A DNA stretch of 22,205 bases, from assembly GCA_028709565.1 (NCBI GenBank), contig JAQVWU010000010.1:1-22205 (forward strand), in the 5' to 3' direction. Positions 20,808-22,205 of this stretch are shown here, piece after piece. The notes under the pieces are model-generated. The model was given only the letters and a program-made list of their open reading frames with translations, was not told where the DNA came from and searched no databases. Every line of letters begins with the position of its first letter. Within the stretch, counting starts at the first letter, position 1. This stretch comes from Eubacteriales bacterium (GTDB lineage Bacteria; Bacillota; Clostridia; Oscillospirales; CAG-272). The position numbers and the translations under genes were made by a program.

Positions 20808-21500
20808 ATGCCGGAACGAATTGCTCTGTGCGGGGGAAAAACAAACCGGACCATACGGTCGCGATTGTTGTCTATGGGTTATCGGCCGGTATTGCTGCCC
20901 TCTTATAAACGGCTGCCCGAACCGGTTTCATCGCACCCGGATATGCTGATTTATCGGCTGAGTTCGGGGGCGCTTTTGACATATACGGAATATTATAATG
21001 AAAACCGCGCGCTTTTTAACATGATCGAATGTGAGGTGATAACCGAGGAACGATTGCCGGGCAATCGCTATCCGGAAGACATATACCTGAACGCGCTGCG
21101 CATCGGAGATACCGTAATCGGGCGTACCGATAAATTGTCCCGGCATATTCTGCGTGATGCCGAAAATGCGATTTATGTCCGGCAGGGTTACGCCCGCTGT
21201 TCCGCTTGTGTTGTTGACAGGGACATTATAACCGCCGATACCCGTATTGCGTCTGCCGCTTCCGGTCTAGGAGGTCGGGTTACACTGACGGAGAGCGGAA
21301 ACATAGCACTCGAAGGCTATGATTACGGTTTTATCGGGGGTGCTTCATGCAGATTAAAGGAAGGTATCGCTTTCTTCGGTGATATTATGACCCATCCTTC
21401 CGGTGAAAATATTAAAGCGGCTGTACTCAGCCGCGGATTTGACGTTATTAAACTGGATGACGGAATACTGACCGACCTTGGCGGATTGATTGTTATCTGA
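20808..21500 (+). CDS. Conserved hypothetical protein (DUF6873-like)
   Basis: A 230-residue soluble protein. I associate it with a clostridial conserved family (DUF6873) of unknown function but cannot confirm it. Visible traits: RIALCGGKTNRTIRSRLLSMGYRPVLLPSY at the start, a central YARCSACVVDRDIITADTRIASAA with two close cysteines, GYDYGFIGGASCRLKEGIAFFGDIMTHPSGENIKAAVLSRGFDVIKL and a final DGILTDLGGLIVI. The DRDIITADTRIA and GGASCRL phrases recall the pentein/amidinotransferase fold (as in DDAH), where a Cys near the C-terminus is catalytic, but this is a loose impression. ATG 20808 is preferred, with GGAG 5 nt upstream; a TTG at 20727 would place the start before the rpmB terminator. Confidence 0.75.
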   Translation: MPERIALCGGKTNRTIRSRLLSMGYRPVLLPSYKRLPEPVSSHPDMLIYRLSSGALLTYTEYYNENRALFNMIECEVITEERLPGNRYPEDIYLNALRIGDTVIGRTDKLSRHILRDAENAIYVRQGYARCSACVVDRDIITADTRIASAASGLGGRVTLTESGNIALEGYDYGFIGGASCRLKEGIAFFGDIMTHPSGENIKAAVLSRGFDVIKLDDGILTDLGGLIVI

Positions 21501-21544
21501 AGGCACCATATTTCGATTGTCCGGATTGTCTGTTTGATAGATAT

Positions 21545-21880
21545 TTATTTAATGATAGATATGTTTCCTACAAACGGCAGCTCTTTTGCGAATCCGTTTA
21601 ATGTATTGATCAGGCCGAATAAAAACAAGATAAACACGGCAATTCCCGCAACCGACGAAAGCAGACCGCCGATAATAGGTACTATGTTCAGCATACCGCT
21701 TATTGCCGATAGGATCAGGAGTATCAATCCCTGATTCGCGTGAAAACGTCCAAACCTGGAATTCGGACATGCGACAAGGGGCAGGAAAAATAAAATCCCG
21801 AAATATGAAAGCGCGGAGATTACCTTATTTTGATTGATATCGTCGGTGTCGAACGAATTTGTTCTGTCATTAATATTCAT
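21545..21880 (-). CDS. DUF4870/Tic20-like small membrane protein
   Basis: A 111-residue protein with a polar N-terminus and about three hydrophobic segments: ISALSYFGILFFLPLVAC, LILLILSAISGMLNIVPIIGGLLSS and GIAVFILFLFGLINTL. FGRFHANQGLILLIL is the family-typical start of the second helix. The function of DUF4870 proteins is unknown. The ATG at 21880 has AAAGGAG 8 nt upstream. It converges on the hypothetical gene before it with 44 bp between and no clear shared terminator. Confidence 0.82.
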   Translation of the reverse strand: MNINDRTNSFDTDDINQNKVISALSYFGILFFLPLVACPNSRFGRFHANQGLILLILSAISGMLNIVPIIGGLLSSVAGIAVFILFLFGLINTLNGFAKELPFVGNISIIK

Positions 21881-21911
21881 ATCACATTCTCCTTTGTATT
21901 TTATATATATA

Positions 21912-21940
21912 ATTTTACTTTATAAACACTTGAATGTCAA
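21912..21940 (-). promoter_or_regulatory. Sigma-A promoter of the DUF4870-like gene
   Basis: Minus-strand TTGACA (21940-21935), 17-bp spacer, TAAAAT (21917-21912). The start would be near 21905. Bases 21941-22040 beyond it hold no recognised gene. Confidence 0.75.
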
Positions 21941-22049
21941 TAATATCTTTAAAAAAATAACATAAATACTACGAATTGTTTTAATAAAGGCTATATTATA
22001 CAGAATAACAACGCTAAGCAGACCAGGTGCAGTCAGTAAACACAGCGGT

Positions 22050-22093
22050 AAATATGGTCCTGTCAGGAAATAGCAAAATTTCAAATATGGTCC
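22050..22093 (+). repeat. Pair of 11-bp direct repeats near the insertion-sequence end
   Basis: AAATATGGTCC occurs at 22050-22060 and 22083-22093, both in the same orientation just upstream of the transposase promoter. They could be transposase-binding sites or part of the element end; the exact left boundary of the element cannot be placed without its other end. Confidence 0.5.
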
Positions 22094-22099
22094 GCTATA

Positions 22100-22128
22100 T
22101 TAACAAACAACTAAAAGTATGATATAAT
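22100..22128 (+). promoter_or_regulatory. Promoter of the transposase gene
   Basis: TTAACA (22100-22105), 17-bp spacer, TATAAT (22123-22128). RNA would begin near 22135, inside the loop of the inverted repeat that follows. Confidence 0.7.
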
Positions 22129-22151
22129 CAACAAAAAGGGGTTGATTATAT
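22122..22151 (+). promoter_or_regulatory. Inverted repeat covering the transposase promoter and start
   Basis: ATATAATCAAC (22122-22132) is the exact complement of GTTGATTATAT (22141-22151), with an 8-nt loop AAAAAGGG. The left arm contains the -10 box and the right arm the first two bases of the ATG. Read-through RNA would fold over the start codon; RNA from the element's own promoter lacks the left arm. Confidence 0.75.
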
Positions 22152-22205
22152 GAAAAACATATTGAAATATCTTAATACCGTAACAGATATACGACAAGAG
22201 AAAAA
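22150..22205 (+). CDS. Transposase, N-terminal fragment (probably ISAs1 family), cut by the window edge
   Basis: The frame from ATG 22150 gives MKNILKYLNTVTDIRQEK and is open to the edge. This resembles the start of ISAs1-type transposases (a short 'LKYLxxVxDxRQ' helix before a DDE domain), but only 18 residues are seen, so the family is a guess. AAGGGG sits 8 nt upstream. Its promoter and the start-masking inverted repeat also fit an insertion sequence. The element would continue to the right of the window. Confidence 0.5.
   Translation, partial: MKNILKYLNTVTDIRQEK

Noticed and set aside
1..22205. tRNA, rRNA, prophage, toxin-antitoxin or defence genes
   Set aside because: None is seen on either strand; apart from the edge insertion sequence, the window is ordinary core genome.

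Overview
The window comes from a spore-forming, Gram-positive anaerobe of the class Clostridia, probably near Oscillospirales or Christensenellales; genus cannot be fixed from the sequence. The evidence is a complete spoIIAA-spoIIAB-sigF operon, a sigG gene, NfnAB-type flavoproteins, ECF-type transport, zinc-binding ribosomal proteins L28 and L32, a yceD-rpmF pair and a DUF512-der-plsY cluster. It is mostly chromosomal core. The only mobile DNA is the start of an insertion sequence at the right edge.

Layout: 1-1606 (+) is the end of nfnA and a full nfnB/gltA. 1657-2238 (-) is a GNAT acetyltransferase with a consensus sigma-A promoter. 2536-4701 (-) is a three-gene operon: a type III pantothenate kinase homologue with altered active-site motifs, an ECF S component and a PHP phosphoesterase. 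4843-5796 (+) is a short cytoplasmic GH29 alpha-L-fucosidase, expressed divergently from that operon. 5858-7869 (-) is sigG and, upstream of it, a secreted protein with two copies of one domain. 8207-10662 (+) is a 2-keto-3-deoxygluconate-type kinase and a YdjI-like SPFH protein with zinc ribbons. 10806-12350 (+) is spoIIA/sigF. 12396-13400 (-) is a cytoplasmic GH5 glycosidase. 13676-20730 (+) is housekeeping: yceD, rpmF, DUF512 radical SAM, der, plsY, an XRE-cupin regulator, an acyl-CoA ligase and rpmB. 20808-21500 (+) is an unrecognised conserved gene, 21545-21880 (-) a small DUF4870-like membrane protein, and 22150 to the edge (+) a probable ISAs1-type transposase start.

Together the genes show both ends of forespore control (the SpoIIAB/SpoIIAA switch on SigF, and SigG, the next factor), intracellular use of plant or host sugars (fucosidase, GH5, KDG kinase), phospholipid synthesis (PlsY beside an acyl-CoA ligase) and ribosome biogenesis (Der, L28, L32, YceD).

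The most notable signals are regulatory. The sigG leader has a 10-bp inverted repeat that would bury its Shine-Dalgarno in read-through RNA, while a good sigma-F-type promoter is placed so that its transcripts start inside the hairpin and lack the blocking arm. The same design, with a sigma-A promoter, covers the transposase start at the right edge. A sigma-H-like promoter for spoIIA appears to use the arm of the preceding terminator as its -35. The rpmB leader carries a hairpin whose 10-nt loop repeats the gene's own ribosome-binding region. Short tandem repeats of 8-10 bp recur at gene junctions, in two cases containing the stop codon.
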